From G963664835 sp965220775 (GTDB taxonomy: Bacteria; Chloroflexota; UBA6077; FW602-bin22; JBCLEL01): a DNA stretch of 64,000 bases. The stretch covers positions 1,984,001 to 2,048,000 of the forward strand of contig OZ244845.1 in the NCBI GenBank assembly GCA_965220775.1, given 5' to 3'. How positions within the stretch are numbered: position 1 is the first letter of the stretch; each line of letters begins with the position of its first letter. Of this stretch, positions 8,644 through 16,975 are shown in pieces. Below the pieces are notes generated by a model, which did not search any database, was not told the DNA's origin, and was given only the letters and a program-made list of their open reading frames with translations. Made by a program: the position numbers and the translations under genes.

Positions 8644-10110
8644 GTGAGCCCTGCGAATAGTGAATCGAATAAGCGAGTCGTAACGGTCCTACCCGGAGAT
8701 GGCATCGGTCCCGAATGCGTGTTCTCCGCCCTGCGCATTATTGAGGCCACCGGCGTTGACATCGAATGGGACATGCAAGAGGCTGGCGGCACCGTTTTCC
8801 GGCAGGGGATAGCCTCCGGCGTACCGCCGGCGACCATCGAATCCATCAACAAGACTCGCGTTGTGTTGAAAGGCCCCCTCGATACCCCGGTTGGATCCGG
8901 CGAAATGAGCGCCAACGTCACCCTCCGGAAGCTGTTTGAGACCCACGGCAACCTCCGGCCAGTGCGAGAGTTGCCCGGCGTCCGTACTCCTTACAGTGGT
9001 CGAGGCATCGACTTTGTCGTCGTCCGCGAAAACGTCGAAGACGTCTACGCCGGCATCGAGTATATGCAGACACCCGGCGTCGCCCAGGGCCTGAAGCTGA
9101 TCTCTCGCAAGGGATGTGAAAAGGTCGTCCGCCTCGCATTCGAGCTGGCACGGGCTGAAGGCCGCGAGATCGTCCACTGTGCCACGAAGTCCAACATCAT
9201 GAAGCTGACCGAGGGGATGATGAAGCGTACGTTCGAGGATGTCGCCACAGAGTATCCTGACATCGAGAGCACGCACATCATCGTCGACAATTGCGCCCAT
9301 CAGCTTGTGAAGAGGCCCGAGCAGTTCGATATCATTGTCACGACCAACATGAACGGCGATATCCTCAGTGACCTCGCGTCTGCGCTGATCGGAGGATTGG
9401 GTTACGCTCCCTCGGCCAACATAGGCAACGAAGTGGCGATATTTGAGGCCGTTCACGGCACCGCTCCCAAGTATGCCGGCAAGAATGTAATCAATCCCAC
9501 TGCCGTGATCATGTCCGCGATAATGATGCTGAGACACATTGGAGAGTTCGACGCGGCTTCGTCGATCGAGCACGCGGTGTTGTTGAATCTCGAAGAGGGC
9601 AAGTACCTCACGCGAGACATCGTCGGTGACGAACGAAACGCGTCGACAACTGAGTACACTGACGCCATCATTGACAAGCTCGGCCGCAAGGCGCAGCAGT
9701 GGCAGGTACGCGATTACAAGCCGATCAAGGTGGCCAAGGTAAGCCAGGATCCCGACTTGGTAAAAGCCACGCATCGCAAATCTGTTGGTCTGGACCTGTT
9801 TATCGAGTCTGGACTGAATGCGGAGCAAGTTGGTCAAAGTGTCGAAAGTCTGACTGCCGGCTCGCCCCTGGACCTAAAGATGATCTCCAATCGCGGCACC
9901 AAGGTTTACCCCGCATCCGGCGCGATGACCGATTGCGTTGACCACTGGCGCTGCCGTTTTCTTATCGACTCCTCAAATGGTGAGATGACCAACACCCACG
10001 TGATCGACCTGTTGACGCGGATCGAAGGCCACTACCGTTGGATCCACCTGGAGAAGCTAGAGGAAATAGACGGACAGTTGGGATTCACCAGGGCCCAGGG
10101 CGAGGACTGA
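8644..10110 (+). CDS. icd: Isocitrate dehydrogenase (NADP-type, Thermus-like long form)
   Basis: A 488-residue beta-decarboxylating dehydrogenase. The N-terminal LPGDGIGPE, the substrate-binding VVLKGPLDTP and GNLRPVRELPG, the VVRENVEDVYAG loop and the signature TNMNGDILSDLASALIGG followed by VHGTAPKYAGKN identify the isocitrate/isopropylmalate family. The extra C-terminal domain of about 150 residues is found in the Thermus-type isocitrate dehydrogenase and not in LeuB. It makes 2-oxoglutarate in the TCA cycle. The start is GTG after an AGGAG site. The gene is 147 bases downstream of purE and may have its own promoter. Malate synthase lies about 32 kb away; no isocitrate lyase is seen. Confidence 0.9.
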   Translation: MSPANSESNKRVVTVLPGDGIGPECVFSALRIIEATGVDIEWDMQEAGGTVFRQGIASGVPPATIESINKTRVVLKGPLDTPVGSGEMSANVTLRKLFETHGNLRPVRELPGVRTPYSGRGIDFVVVRENVEDVYAGIEYMQTPGVAQGLKLISRKGCEKVVRLAFELARAEGREIVHCATKSNIMKLTEGMMKRTFEDVATEYPDIESTHIIVDNCAHQLVKRPEQFDIIVTTNMNGDILSDLASALIGGLGYAPSANIGNEVAIFEAVHGTAPKYAGKNVINPTAVIMSAIMMLRHIGEFDAASSIEHAVLLNLEEGKYLTRDIVGDERNASTTEYTDAIIDKLGRKAQQWQVRDYKPIKVAKVSQDPDLVKATHRKSVGLDLFIESGLNAEQVGQSVESLTAGSPLDLKMISNRGTKVYPASGAMTDCVDHWRCRFLIDSSNGEMTNTHVIDLLTRIEGHYRWIHLEKLEEIDGQLGFTRAQGED

Positions 10111-10146
10111 GACTAGCGCCGTAAGGGTCCAAGATCGAGCTGCGGT

Positions 10147-10713
10147 ATGAACGGTGAACACTATCCGGACCGTTTACCGAGACGAGGCCCCTTGGGTCCG
10201 CCATTGGTGCAGGTTAGCCTGGAAGACCAGACCGCGTCGATCCATAGAGACAAGCAGACTGGGTCGCTATGGTTAAGGAGCGCGTCGCTCTTGGGCGTTG
10301 GCTTCTCACCTGTGCGTGCACCGGCTTCGGACGACTTCCTACCGGGCAGTGATTTCTGCGATACGATTCGATACGGCATAGGGCGCTTCCTCGGTGGCAG
10401 ACTACCTGTAATCGCTACAAGGGGTGAAGGCCACTCGAGGGACGGCAGTCCATTGGCGCTGGCGGTAGAAGGCCCATTCTGGTGCGCGGTGCTATCTGCC
10501 AATCAATCCGGCGTGCTGCGCTTATGGGGAGAAGACGGACATCTGGTGCTAGAGCGCCAAATAAGGCGGATCAAGGACCCATGGCGTCCAAGCTGGCCCC
10601 GACGGTTATGGGACCTCATCCGGCCGCTTCCTAAAGGCATGCACACCTATTCGAGCAAAGATACTCCTAGTATGCGAAGACCGCCGGCACCGATAGATCT
10701 GACCGACCAATAA
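10147..10713 (+). CDS. Hypothetical protein
   Basis: A 188-residue open frame 36 bases after icd. It is rich in Arg, Pro and Trp, particularly in RRIKDPWRPSWPRRLWDLIRPLP near the end (given as landmark RPSWPRRLWDLIRPLP). No signal peptide, membrane segment or known motif is visible. An opposing 113-codon frame overlaps it and neither resembles a known family. Its place in the spacer before the tandem repeats, and the lack of a strong ribosome site, leave it uncertain whether it is expressed. Confidence 0.4.
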   Translation: MNGEHYPDRLPRRGPLGPPLVQVSLEDQTASIHRDKQTGSLWLRSASLLGVGFSPVRAPASDDFLPGSDFCDTIRYGIGRFLGGRLPVIATRGEGHSRDGSPLALAVEGPFWCAVLSANQSGVLRLWGEDGHLVLERQIRRIKDPWRPSWPRRLWDLIRPLPKGMHTYSSKDTPSMRRPPAPIDLTDQ

Positions 10714-10834
10714 GGAAGACAAGCGCGGAGTAGAAAGCTCTCCCGTCAGCGAGCATCGCGTCGTTTCCATTCGGGGTCGCCACCAACCGCTAGACCATGC
10801 ATATGGCACTTAGCCGGACTGATGGTGACGGACC

Positions 10835-10975
10835 TTTGTTTTGCAAAAAGTAGTTTTTTCCGCACGCGCTCGTTGTGATCACTGGCCGCCGGCAGTTTGT
10901 TTTGCAAAAAGTAGTTTTTTCCGCGCGGGCTCGGCGTGACCACTGACCGCCGGGCGCTTGTTTTGCACTTATTCA
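10835..10975. repeat. 61-bp direct tandem repeat, about 2.3 copies
   Basis: The core TTTGTTTTGCAAAAAGTAGT followed by TTTTTCCGC occurs at 10835 and 10896, exactly 61 bases apart. A third truncated core (TTGTTTTGCA) begins at 10958. The second half of the unit (CGGGCTCG, TGACCACTGACCGCCGG) varies between copies. TTTTGCAAAA is itself a palindrome, so each copy can form a small hairpin or bind a dimeric protein. It lies about 350 bases before the thiamine riboswitch. Confidence 0.85.
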
Positions 10976-11320
10976 TTTCTCGTAGATGCGCTCTGGTTGA
11001 TTCGCATTCTTCTGGACATTTGTACTATGATTCTAGCTCTTCTCCGATAGAAGCTCAAGGTGATTATGGTTGACGAGAACGCCTTGGCGCAGCTTGGAGA
11101 AATGGAACGCCAAAACTGATTTGCCTGCCCTGGATTCCGGCCCCGTTTCGGGGTATGGGACATGCCTTCGCGCCAAGCAAGGTCTTTTGGGTCTCCACCT
11201 AGCGCGGTGAGTTGCTTATAGTTTGCATCCGCCTTGATAATTGTACGGCCCTGACTTGAAACCGGCATCTATTGACCAAACTTTCCAGCAATGATATTTT
11301 TATGCTGGAGTCAAGTGTAC
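10976..11320. other. Intergenic spacer before the thiamine operon
   Basis: No gene recognised. Short minus-strand frames here are not convincing. The promoter of the thi operon should lie in the last 100 bases; the AT-rich ATGATATTTTTATGCTGG at about 11290-11308 is a plausible place, but I cannot assign the boxes. Confidence 0.4.
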
Positions 11321-11412
11321 TTCGGGAGCTTGGTCTAGCCAGGCTGAGAGGGTGACCGCCGATGTCACCGACCGTGAGACCTGATCTGGTTAATGCCAGC
11401 GGAGGGATCGAA
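11321..11412 (+). ncRNA. TPP riboswitch (THI element)
   Basis: The conserved THI-box core is clear: CTGAGAGGGTGACC near 11344, then GACCTGATCTGGTTAATGCC and AGCGGAGGGA up to 11407. TTCG (11321-11324) pairs with CGAA (11409-11412) to close P1. A rho-independent terminator follows 15 bases later, and thiamine genes begin at 11553. Binding of thiamine pyrophosphate is expected to favour the terminator and so lower expression of the whole thi operon. Confidence 0.95.
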
Positions 11413-11426
11413 TGGCGGAATGTTTG

Positions 11427-11458
11427 AAACCGGCCCCCATCTCGGCGGCCGGTTTTTT
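11427..11458 (+). terminator. Intrinsic terminator of the TPP riboswitch
   Basis: A 9-bp GC-rich stem, AAACCGGCC (11427-11435) with GGCCGGTTT (11447-11455), and an 11-base loop, running into TTTTTT. It sits directly after the aptamer and before thiE, so it is probably the expression platform. Confidence 0.9.
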
Positions 11459-11552
11459 CTATTCGCCAGAGTGGTGTACGTTTCGATGATGATTGATTTG
11501 AGCTCCACGAGTCGCACCAATTTTGTGAAGGCGAGTTGCCGGGGAACCGGTC

Positions 11553-12242
11553 ATGGCCTATAGCCAACTGCGCAACGCCCTCAGGGTCTACGCCGTGACG
11601 GACCCGTTGACGCCGGCCGGCCCACGGCTGATCGGTCAGGTGGAACAGGCCATCGCCGGCGGTGTGACGGCGGTTCAGTTGCGGGACAAGCGGTCGTCGA
11701 TGAGCGATGTCGTCGATGCCGGACGGGTTCTGAGGCGATTGACCAGCGAAGCTGGAGTTATGTTTATCGTCAACGACAGGGTTGATCTGGCCTTGGCTCT
11801 TGACGCGGACGGTGTCCATTTGGGCCAGGAAGACTTTCCGCCCTCAATCGCCCGGAACCTGCTGGGGCCCGAGAAAGTGATCGGCGTATCCGTTGGCAAC
11901 AGCGACGAGGCCCGGCCGGAGTATCTCGATGTTGCCGATTATGTTGGCGTCGGTCCTATGTTCGATACCCAAACTAAGCAAGATGCCGGCCACGCGGTAG
12001 GCCCGAATATGATCCGTGAGCTCCAGCCCCTGATCGCCCGGCCTATAGTCGGAATTGGCGGAATAGGGATCGACAACGCTCGTCAGGTATTATCGGCCGG
12101 CGCGGATGGGGTAGCGGTCGTCGCCGCAGTTTTTCGAGCAAGCGATATCGTAATCGCGTCGCGTAAACTGCGTATCATTGTGGATAACGCGGTCTCCCAA
12201 GCCCGGCCTAGCTCATTGGAGGCAGTGCAGATTCATGGCTAA
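11553..12242 (+). CDS. thiE: Thiamine-phosphate synthase
   Basis: A 229-residue TIM-barrel enzyme that joins HMP-pyrophosphate to thiazole phosphate. Motifs are VYAVTDP at the start, AVQLRDK (pyrophosphate/Mg contact), FIVNDRVDLAL, GVHLGQEDFP, GVGPMFDTQTK and the phosphate-binding PIVGIGGI and SAGADGVAVVAA. It is the first gene after the riboswitch and overlaps thiD by 8 bases. A second, shorter member of the same fold closes the operon (tenI), but only this one keeps the lysine of the RDK motif. Confidence 0.93.
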   Translation: MAYSQLRNALRVYAVTDPLTPAGPRLIGQVEQAIAGGVTAVQLRDKRSSMSDVVDAGRVLRRLTSEAGVMFIVNDRVDLALALDADGVHLGQEDFPPSIARNLLGPEKVIGVSVGNSDEARPEYLDVADYVGVGPMFDTQTKQDAGHAVGPNMIRELQPLIARPIVGIGGIGIDNARQVLSAGADGVAVVAAVFRASDIVIASRKLRIIVDNAVSQARPSSLEAVQIHG

Positions 12243-13038
12243 GGCGCTCACCGTTGCCGGCTCTGATTCAGGTGGCGGAGCCGGCATCCAAGCAGACCTC
12301 AAGTCGTTTGCCGCTCTTGGAGTTTACGGTGCCAGCGTGATCACCGCGATTACCGCCCAGAACACAAAAGGGGTCACGGCTGTACACGACGTCCCGCCGG
12401 ATATGGTGTCGATGCAATTCGACGCCGTGATGGAAGACATAGGCGCTGATGCGGTGAAGACAGGCATGCTCTCGACCAGTGCGATTATTGAGGTCGTTGC
12501 CGATCTCATTCGCGAACATGAAGTCGTCAATCTAGTTGTCGACCCTGTGATGGTCGCCAAGAGTGGGGATCCGTTGCTGCAACCTGAGGCGGTAGCGACG
12601 CTGAGAGATGTTCTATTACCCCTCGCGCTCGTCGCGACTCCGAATCTTCCCGAGGCCGAGGCGCTTCTGGGCCGGCCGGTTGAGTCTGACCGCGACATCC
12701 GGCAAGCAGCTGAGTCAATCCACAGATTGGGAACTAAATTCGTCGTCATAAAGGGAGGGCACCGCCAGGGAGATGCGAATGACGTCTTTTATGACGGTTC
12801 TCAGTTCGAAGAATTTCCGGCACCGCGCATCCCGACCGAGAACACGCACGGCACCGGATGCACGTTTGCCTCCGCGATTGCCGCCGGTTTGGCCAAGGGT
12901 CGCTCGCCGCGAGACGCGGTCGCCGAGGCCAAGGAGTACGTCACCGGCGCAATTCGCGATTCCTATTCGATCGGCCGCGGGCGTTCTCCAGTGCATCACT
13001 TTTACCGCAGTTGGAGAGCGACGAACACGACTCCTTAA
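12235..13038 (+). CDS. thiD: Hydroxymethylpyrimidine/phosphomethylpyrimidine kinase
   Basis: A 267-residue ribokinase-fold enzyme that phosphorylates HMP and HMP-phosphate. It opens with LTVAGSDSGGGAGIQADLK, has DPVMVAKSGDPLL, and ends with the catalytic HGTGCTFASAIAAGLAKG. The frame is open further upstream, but ATG at 12235 directly precedes the first strand and has GGAGG 12 bases before it. The gene overlaps thiE by 8 bases. Confidence 0.94.
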   Translation: MAKALTVAGSDSGGGAGIQADLKSFAALGVYGASVITAITAQNTKGVTAVHDVPPDMVSMQFDAVMEDIGADAVKTGMLSTSAIIEVVADLIREHEVVNLVVDPVMVAKSGDPLLQPEAVATLRDVLLPLALVATPNLPEAEALLGRPVESDRDIRQAAESIHRLGTKFVVIKGGHRQGDANDVFYDGSQFEEFPAPRIPTENTHGTGCTFASAIAAGLAKGRSPRDAVAEAKEYVTGAIRDSYSIGRGRSPVHHFYRSWRATNTTP

Positions 13039-13059
13039 CCGTTCTGGAGTAAATGCCAA

Positions 13060-14061
13060 ATGGTCTCGATTAATGTCAACGGCAAACCGTTTGAGTTGGG
13101 CGCGGGTCAGACAGTAAGCAATCTGGTTGCCGCACAGGGAGTCGACGGCAAAGGCGTTGCCGTTGCCGTAAACGGACGAGTCGTCCGGCGACTCGATTGG
13201 GAGAAAACCCATCTGATCGAAGGCGACAATGTCCGGCTCGTTCGCCCGATCGGCGGCGGAGACATTGGCAATCTCGTTGATCCCATGCCGCTTACGATCG
13301 CCGGCCGGACCTTCAGGTCTCGCCTATTCGCTGGCACCGGCAGATTCCAGTCGCCGGCTCTGTTGCGGGCCGCTCTCGCCGCGTCCGGCACCGAAATGGT
13401 GACCGTGGCGATTCGCACCACCGGCGTGGATGGAAGCGGGCCGGATGCCGGAGTTCTCTCGGCCATAGACCTAGATAAGTATCACCTTCTGCCCAACACA
13501 GCCGGAGCTACCAGCGTGCGCCAAGCGGTCTTCATGGCTGAATTATCACGCGAGGCGCTTGGCACCAACTGGGTAAAGCTAGAAGTGATTGGCGACGAGC
13601 GCACACTTTGGCCCGACGTAACCGGCACAGTCGAAGCCGCCAAGATCCTGGTTAGAGAGGGCTTCGTAGTCTTGCCGTATACCACCCAGGATCTCGTAAC
13701 GGCACTCCGATTGGAAGATGCCGGCTCCGCGACCGTGATGCCGTTGGGATCTATGATAGGGTCGGGTCAGGGCGTGATTGATCCCGACGCCATTAGACGC
13801 ATTGCCGAAAGGATCCAGGTGCCAGTTGTCGTCGACGCGGGTATAGGCGCCGCATCCGACGCCGCCCAGGCGATGGAAGCCGGCGCTGATGCCTGTCTCG
13901 TCAACACTGCGATCTCTCGTTCGGACAACCCCCACATTATGGCCGAAGCGATGCGCTACGCTGTCATCTCCGGCAGGATGAGCTATCTTGCCGGACGCAT
14001 GCCTCGAAGCGACTTCGCAATACCATCCAGCCCCTTGGAAGGGGTACCCATAGAGGGATAG
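13060..14061 (+). CDS. thiSG: Fused sulfur carrier ThiS and thiazole synthase ThiG
   Basis: A 333-residue fusion. Residues 1-67 are a ThiS ubiquitin-like domain (VSINVNGKPFELGAGQTVS ... VAVNGRVV ... VRPIGGG), and from about residue 75 ThiG follows (LTIAGRTFRSRLFAGTGRF, with the Schiff-base lysine Lys173 in WVKLEVIGDE, and phosphate-binding VVDAGIGAASDA). ThiG builds the thiazole ring from DXP, dehydroglycine and sulfur carried as ThiS thiocarboxylate. In the fusion the ThiS Gly-Gly is internal (GGGDIGN), although the carboxyl end of ThiS must be free for sulfur loading. Such fusions are known in databases, and cleavage after GG is a possibility. GGAG lies 11 bases before the ATG. Confidence 0.9.
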   Translation: MVSINVNGKPFELGAGQTVSNLVAAQGVDGKGVAVAVNGRVVRRLDWEKTHLIEGDNVRLVRPIGGGDIGNLVDPMPLTIAGRTFRSRLFAGTGRFQSPALLRAALAASGTEMVTVAIRTTGVDGSGPDAGVLSAIDLDKYHLLPNTAGATSVRQAVFMAELSREALGTNWVKLEVIGDERTLWPDVTGTVEAAKILVREGFVVLPYTTQDLVTALRLEDAGSATVMPLGSMIGSGQGVIDPDAIRRIAERIQVPVVVDAGIGAASDAAQAMEAGADACLVNTAISRSDNPHIMAEAMRYAVISGRMSYLAGRMPRSDFAIPSSPLEGVPIEG

Positions 14062-14067
14062 CTCGAG

Positions 14068-15243
14068 TTGCGCTCTTTGCCAGGCCGGCCGACTGCCACG
14101 CCCTCTCCCAATGTCATAATCGTCGGGGGAGGCGTTATCGGATGCTCGATCGCTTACCATCTTACGCTCGCCGGTTCCAGCGTTCGTTTAATCGAACGTG
14201 ACCGCTTGGCCTCGGGGGCATCGGGCGTGGCGGCCGGCATGCTTGCTCCCCAAGTAGAGGCTCACTACGACGACCCTTTCTTCAATCTATGCCTCCGGGG
14301 CAGAGACGAGCACGTCGAGCTCGCCGAAGACTTGAAGGACGGCGTTGGGCTTGATGTTGAGCGGCGTACGACAGGAGTATTTAGACTCGCCTTGGATGAG
14401 GCCGAGCGAGTTGAGCTGAAGCGGCAAATGCAATGGCAGGTCAAGCGTGGATTGCGGGCCGAGTGGTTCGAGCCACACGAGCTAGGGGCCCTCGAGCCGC
14501 TGCTCAGTGGAGCCGCTGGTCGGCTGCTGGCCGGTGGCCTCTGGTTTCCCGACGAGGCTCAGGTCCACAGTCAAAGATTGGTCGCTGCTCTGGCTGCCGC
14601 GAGTGTCCAGCGCAAGGCAGTTCTGTCGGAGGGCGTTTGGGCGACCGAGATCCTTGTCGAGGGTCATCGTGCTATAGGGGTCCGCACCCCCGGCGGAGTT
14701 CTCGAAGCGGAGTCCGTTGTCCTGGCGGCAGGCGTCTGGTCCACTGACCTTGCCCGTGCCGCCGGCGTCGAAGTACCAGTCGCTCCGGTAAAGGGACAGC
14801 TCATTACGCTTCGGGCGTTGGGCCGATCGCTGACACGCATACTCTGGACCGGCGAGTGCTACCTGGTTCCCAAGACCGGCGGCCAGGTGATATTGGGCGC
14901 GACCGAAGAAGAAGGCAACTACGATCGCCGACCTACACTCGCCGGCGTTGGCGCTCTCGCCACCGCCGCACTCGAGCAGTTGCCTTGGGCCGGGCAGTTC
15001 AACATAGAGGGTGTTTGGGCCGGCCTGCGCCCGGCCGCGCCCGATAGATTCCCGATTGTTGGTTGGGCTCCCTACCTGGACAATTTGCTCGTAGCGACTG
15101 CGCACTATCGCAACGGGGTCCTTCTCGGTCCACTGACTGGGCGTCGAGTATCCGAAGCCATCCACACCGGAGTGATCGCTCCTGACCTAGCGCCCTTTGG
15201 CCTCGATCGGTTCCAAGTGCAAGTTCCGCGTGTCTCGGTCTGA
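14068..15243 (+). CDS. thiO: Glycine oxidase
   Basis: A 391-residue FAD-dependent oxidase of the DAO family. The dinucleotide motif VIIVGGGVIGCSIAYHL begins at about residue 16, followed by ERDRLASGASGVAAGML, and near the end GVWAGLRPAAPDRFPIVG and ATAHYRNGVLLGP, typical of ThiO. It oxidises glycine to the imine that ThiG needs in aerobic thiazole synthesis, so the host can make thiamine with oxygen present (no ThiH seen). TTG start, 6 bases after the thiSG stop, with an AGAGGG site. A paralogue lies at 50930-52057. Confidence 0.92.
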   Translation: MRSLPGRPTATPSPNVIIVGGGVIGCSIAYHLTLAGSSVRLIERDRLASGASGVAAGMLAPQVEAHYDDPFFNLCLRGRDEHVELAEDLKDGVGLDVERRTTGVFRLALDEAERVELKRQMQWQVKRGLRAEWFEPHELGALEPLLSGAAGRLLAGGLWFPDEAQVHSQRLVAALAAASVQRKAVLSEGVWATEILVEGHRAIGVRTPGGVLEAESVVLAAGVWSTDLARAAGVEVPVAPVKGQLITLRALGRSLTRILWTGECYLVPKTGGQVILGATEEEGNYDRRPTLAGVGALATAALEQLPWAGQFNIEGVWAGLRPAAPDRFPIVGWAPYLDNLLVATAHYRNGVLLGPLTGRRVSEAIHTGVIAPDLAPFGLDRFQVQVPRVSV

Positions 15244-15859
15244 GTCCCCCCAGCTCCATCTCGTCACCGATCCGCGGCTAGGGAGCAGAGAGCTCCTCGG
15301 TGCCGTCGAGGCGGCCGCACGCGGCGGTATCGATTTGGTCCAGGTCCGCGATCATGCGGCAACCGCTCAAGCCCTCTTCGAACTATCCCGACGCATCGTC
15401 TCAATCTGCCGGCCTCTAGGTGTGCGCGTGGCGGTCAATGACCGGATCGACGTTGGCCTCGCCGTAGGCGCGGATGCGGTACAGCTCGGAAGCCGCAGCC
15501 TGCCGATATCTGTAGCCAAACGCATCGCCGGCGCATTGCTGATCGGTGCGTCCGTCCATTCCCCGTCAGAGGGAGCCAACGCCGAAAGAGAGGGTGCCGA
15601 TTGGGTCACGTTCGGACACTTTTTCCCAACCCGTTCGCATCCCAACGAGCCATGCCGAGATATTGAAGAGCTGAAGATCATGGCAAACGCGGCTACTATT
15701 CCCGTCATCGCGATAGGCGGAATCGGGGTTGATCAAGTGGGCGCGGTCCTTGAGGCAGGAGCCGGCGGAATCGCCGTGATCTCGGCAATTCTTGATGCGC
15801 CGGACCCGGGACGTGCCGCCTGCGGGCTGCGCTCCGCGCTTGATCAGCGCCGGCGCTGA
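15230..15859 (+). CDS. tenI: Thiazole tautomerase TenI
   Basis: A ThiE-fold protein of about 210 residues at the end of the thi operon. It has LHLVTDPRLG, LVQVRDHAATAQAL, RVAVNDRIDVGLAVGADAVQL, the FGHFFPTRS loop and VIAIGGIGVD. Compared with ThiE it lacks the lysine in the RDK motif (RDH here) and has a histidine in the FGHxFPT loop, as in TenI, which aromatises the thiazole carboxylate made by ThiG. I use the GTG at 15230, which overlaps the thiO stop by 14 bases; a TTG at 15197 is also possible. Confidence 0.82.
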   Translation: MSRSESPQLHLVTDPRLGSRELLGAVEAAARGGIDLVQVRDHAATAQALFELSRRIVSICRPLGVRVAVNDRIDVGLAVGADAVQLGSRSLPISVAKRIAGALLIGASVHSPSEGANAEREGADWVTFGHFFPTRSHPNEPCRDIEELKIMANAATIPVIAIGGIGVDQVGAVLEAGAGGIAVISAILDAPDPGRAACGLRSALDQRRR

Positions 15860-16411
15860 TCCTGAACACGTCGGTTCCGCGCTCACTACATCCTTTCGGT
15901 TCGGCACCCAGTCTTTGGTATGATCGCCTATCCGCGGGCCGCACGACGCGAAGGGCGGCGACCATCAGACCCGCCGGTCTCGTCACTCCGGACCTAAATT
16001 CGTCATACCTGCGGTTAGCGTCTCAGTTTGGACTTTGGAAAGCAGCGAGGGTTGCCATACCTTGCTACGCGACAAATGTGATTCGCCGGAGGTTGGCAAG
16101 CGCAGGTCGCTCTCCGAAGGCAAGCATCATGGCACGATGGTGCTGAAGGTCCATTTACGGTTCGAAGACAATTGAAGCACGGACAAGGTAGGGTATTGGG
16201 AGACGTACCTGTTGCGGCGCCGGCGAGGAGGATTCATATGGGACTTATATACCTAACCACACTGGGAGAATAATTGGCTGTTAGCGACATCGAGCACTGC
16301 GGGCCTAAGTTGACGGTAGACAGAACCATCTTTGAGTTGGTTGTTGGTCTATGAGCCCTAGAAAGTCACATTTCATGAGCTGTGACCCGCAGAGAGCGTC
16401 TAAACCTCATA
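15860..16411. other. Intergenic spacer at the edge of a foreign-looking patch
   Basis: About 550 bases with no convincing gene. A 26-codon frame (16274-16354, TTG after GGAG) ends VDRTIFELVVGL; it is too short to trust. From about 16250 onward the sequence becomes visibly richer in A and T than the thi operon. Confidence 0.5.
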
Positions 16412-16699
16412 TTAACGATAGGTATCTTTCTCCCGACGCCGAACCCGGTCGACCAACACAACGTGTTTGTCATCATCAATAATGTAGATAATTCTCCAAG
16501 GGCCTACACGAATCCGATAGCTCTGCTCCCAGAGTTTCTGAACTCCGTGGGGGCGGGGATTCCCTGCCAAAGATCTGATTCGGACATCCACCCGCCGAAG
16601 GTCAGTGGACGAAAGTCCGTCCAAATCACGCTGAGCGTGTGGGGACAACCTGACTTCATAATCAGCCCGATCGTCCAAATCGCTGGTCCCGGTACTCAC
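16412..16699 (-). CDS. RelE/ParE-family toxin
   Basis: A 95-residue protein with the RelE layout: YEVRLSPHAQRDLDGL near the start, RIRSLAGNPRPHGVQKL in the middle, then YRIRVGPWRIIYIIDDDKHVVLVDRVRRREKDTYR (landmarks YRIRVGPWRI and VDRVRRREKD). RelE toxins cleave mRNA on the ribosome; the basic residues near the end fit that. GTG start at 16699, or a TTG at 16678 that gives a more typical N-terminus. It overlaps the end of the upstream small gene by 38 bases or less, as toxin-antitoxin pairs often do. Confidence 0.82.
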   Translation of the reverse strand: MSTGTSDLDDRADYEVRLSPHAQRDLDGLSSTDLRRVDVRIRSLAGNPRPHGVQKLWEQSYRIRVGPWRIIYIIDDDKHVVLVDRVRRREKDTYR

Positions 16700-16973
16700 T
16701 ATACAAGACAGTTCCGTCGGTTCCGTTGGCTGCGTATTCCTCTATTGCCTTTCGGGCTACATTAAGGTCTTCGATAAGATCTAAGTATTCGTCGATATCT
16801 AGGACCTGAAGGACGTAAGCCAATCGAGCCTCTGAGGGGAATGGCTCCGCGACAAGGGCGTCAGCCGTCGACGGTGGGGGTACGTCTATAACACCGATTC
16901 TGTGGCCTGGTGATATGACCCAGCCAGAACCGTCCCACGTATCTGTGCTTGTGCTGGTCGAGGTAGCGTACAT
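16662..16973 (-). CDS. Putative antitoxin partner of the RelE-like toxin
   Basis: A 103-residue acidic protein. The first 55 residues are Ser/Thr/Pro-rich (MYATSTSTSTDTW), and the C-terminal 45 form an acidic helix (DIDEYLDLIEDLNVARKAIEEY) ending in a basic tail, as in antitoxins that wrap around RelE. The start ATG at 16973 has GGGGAGG 8 bases before it and is 2 bases after the stop of the Ntn-hydrolase gene. The frame is also open upstream of it. No DNA-binding motif is obvious. The role rests on position and on the C-terminal helix. Confidence 0.6.
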   Translation of the reverse strand: MYATSTSTSTDTWDGSGWVISPGHRIGVIDVPPPSTADALVAEPFPSEARLAYVLQVLDIDEYLDLIEDLNVARKAIEEYAANGTDGTVLYSEYRDQRFGRSG

Positions 16974-16975
16974 CT

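Noticed and set aside
8689..9837. A 382-codon minus-strand frame
   Set aside because: It lies antisense to isocitrate dehydrogenase, whose motifs are complete; the opposite frame is a by-product of its codon use.
10835..10975. CRISPR array
   Set aside because: The units are directly joined 61-bp repeats with no unique spacers and no cas genes nearby.
16274..16354. A 26-codon frame with a GGAG site
   Set aside because: Too short and without features; likely chance.
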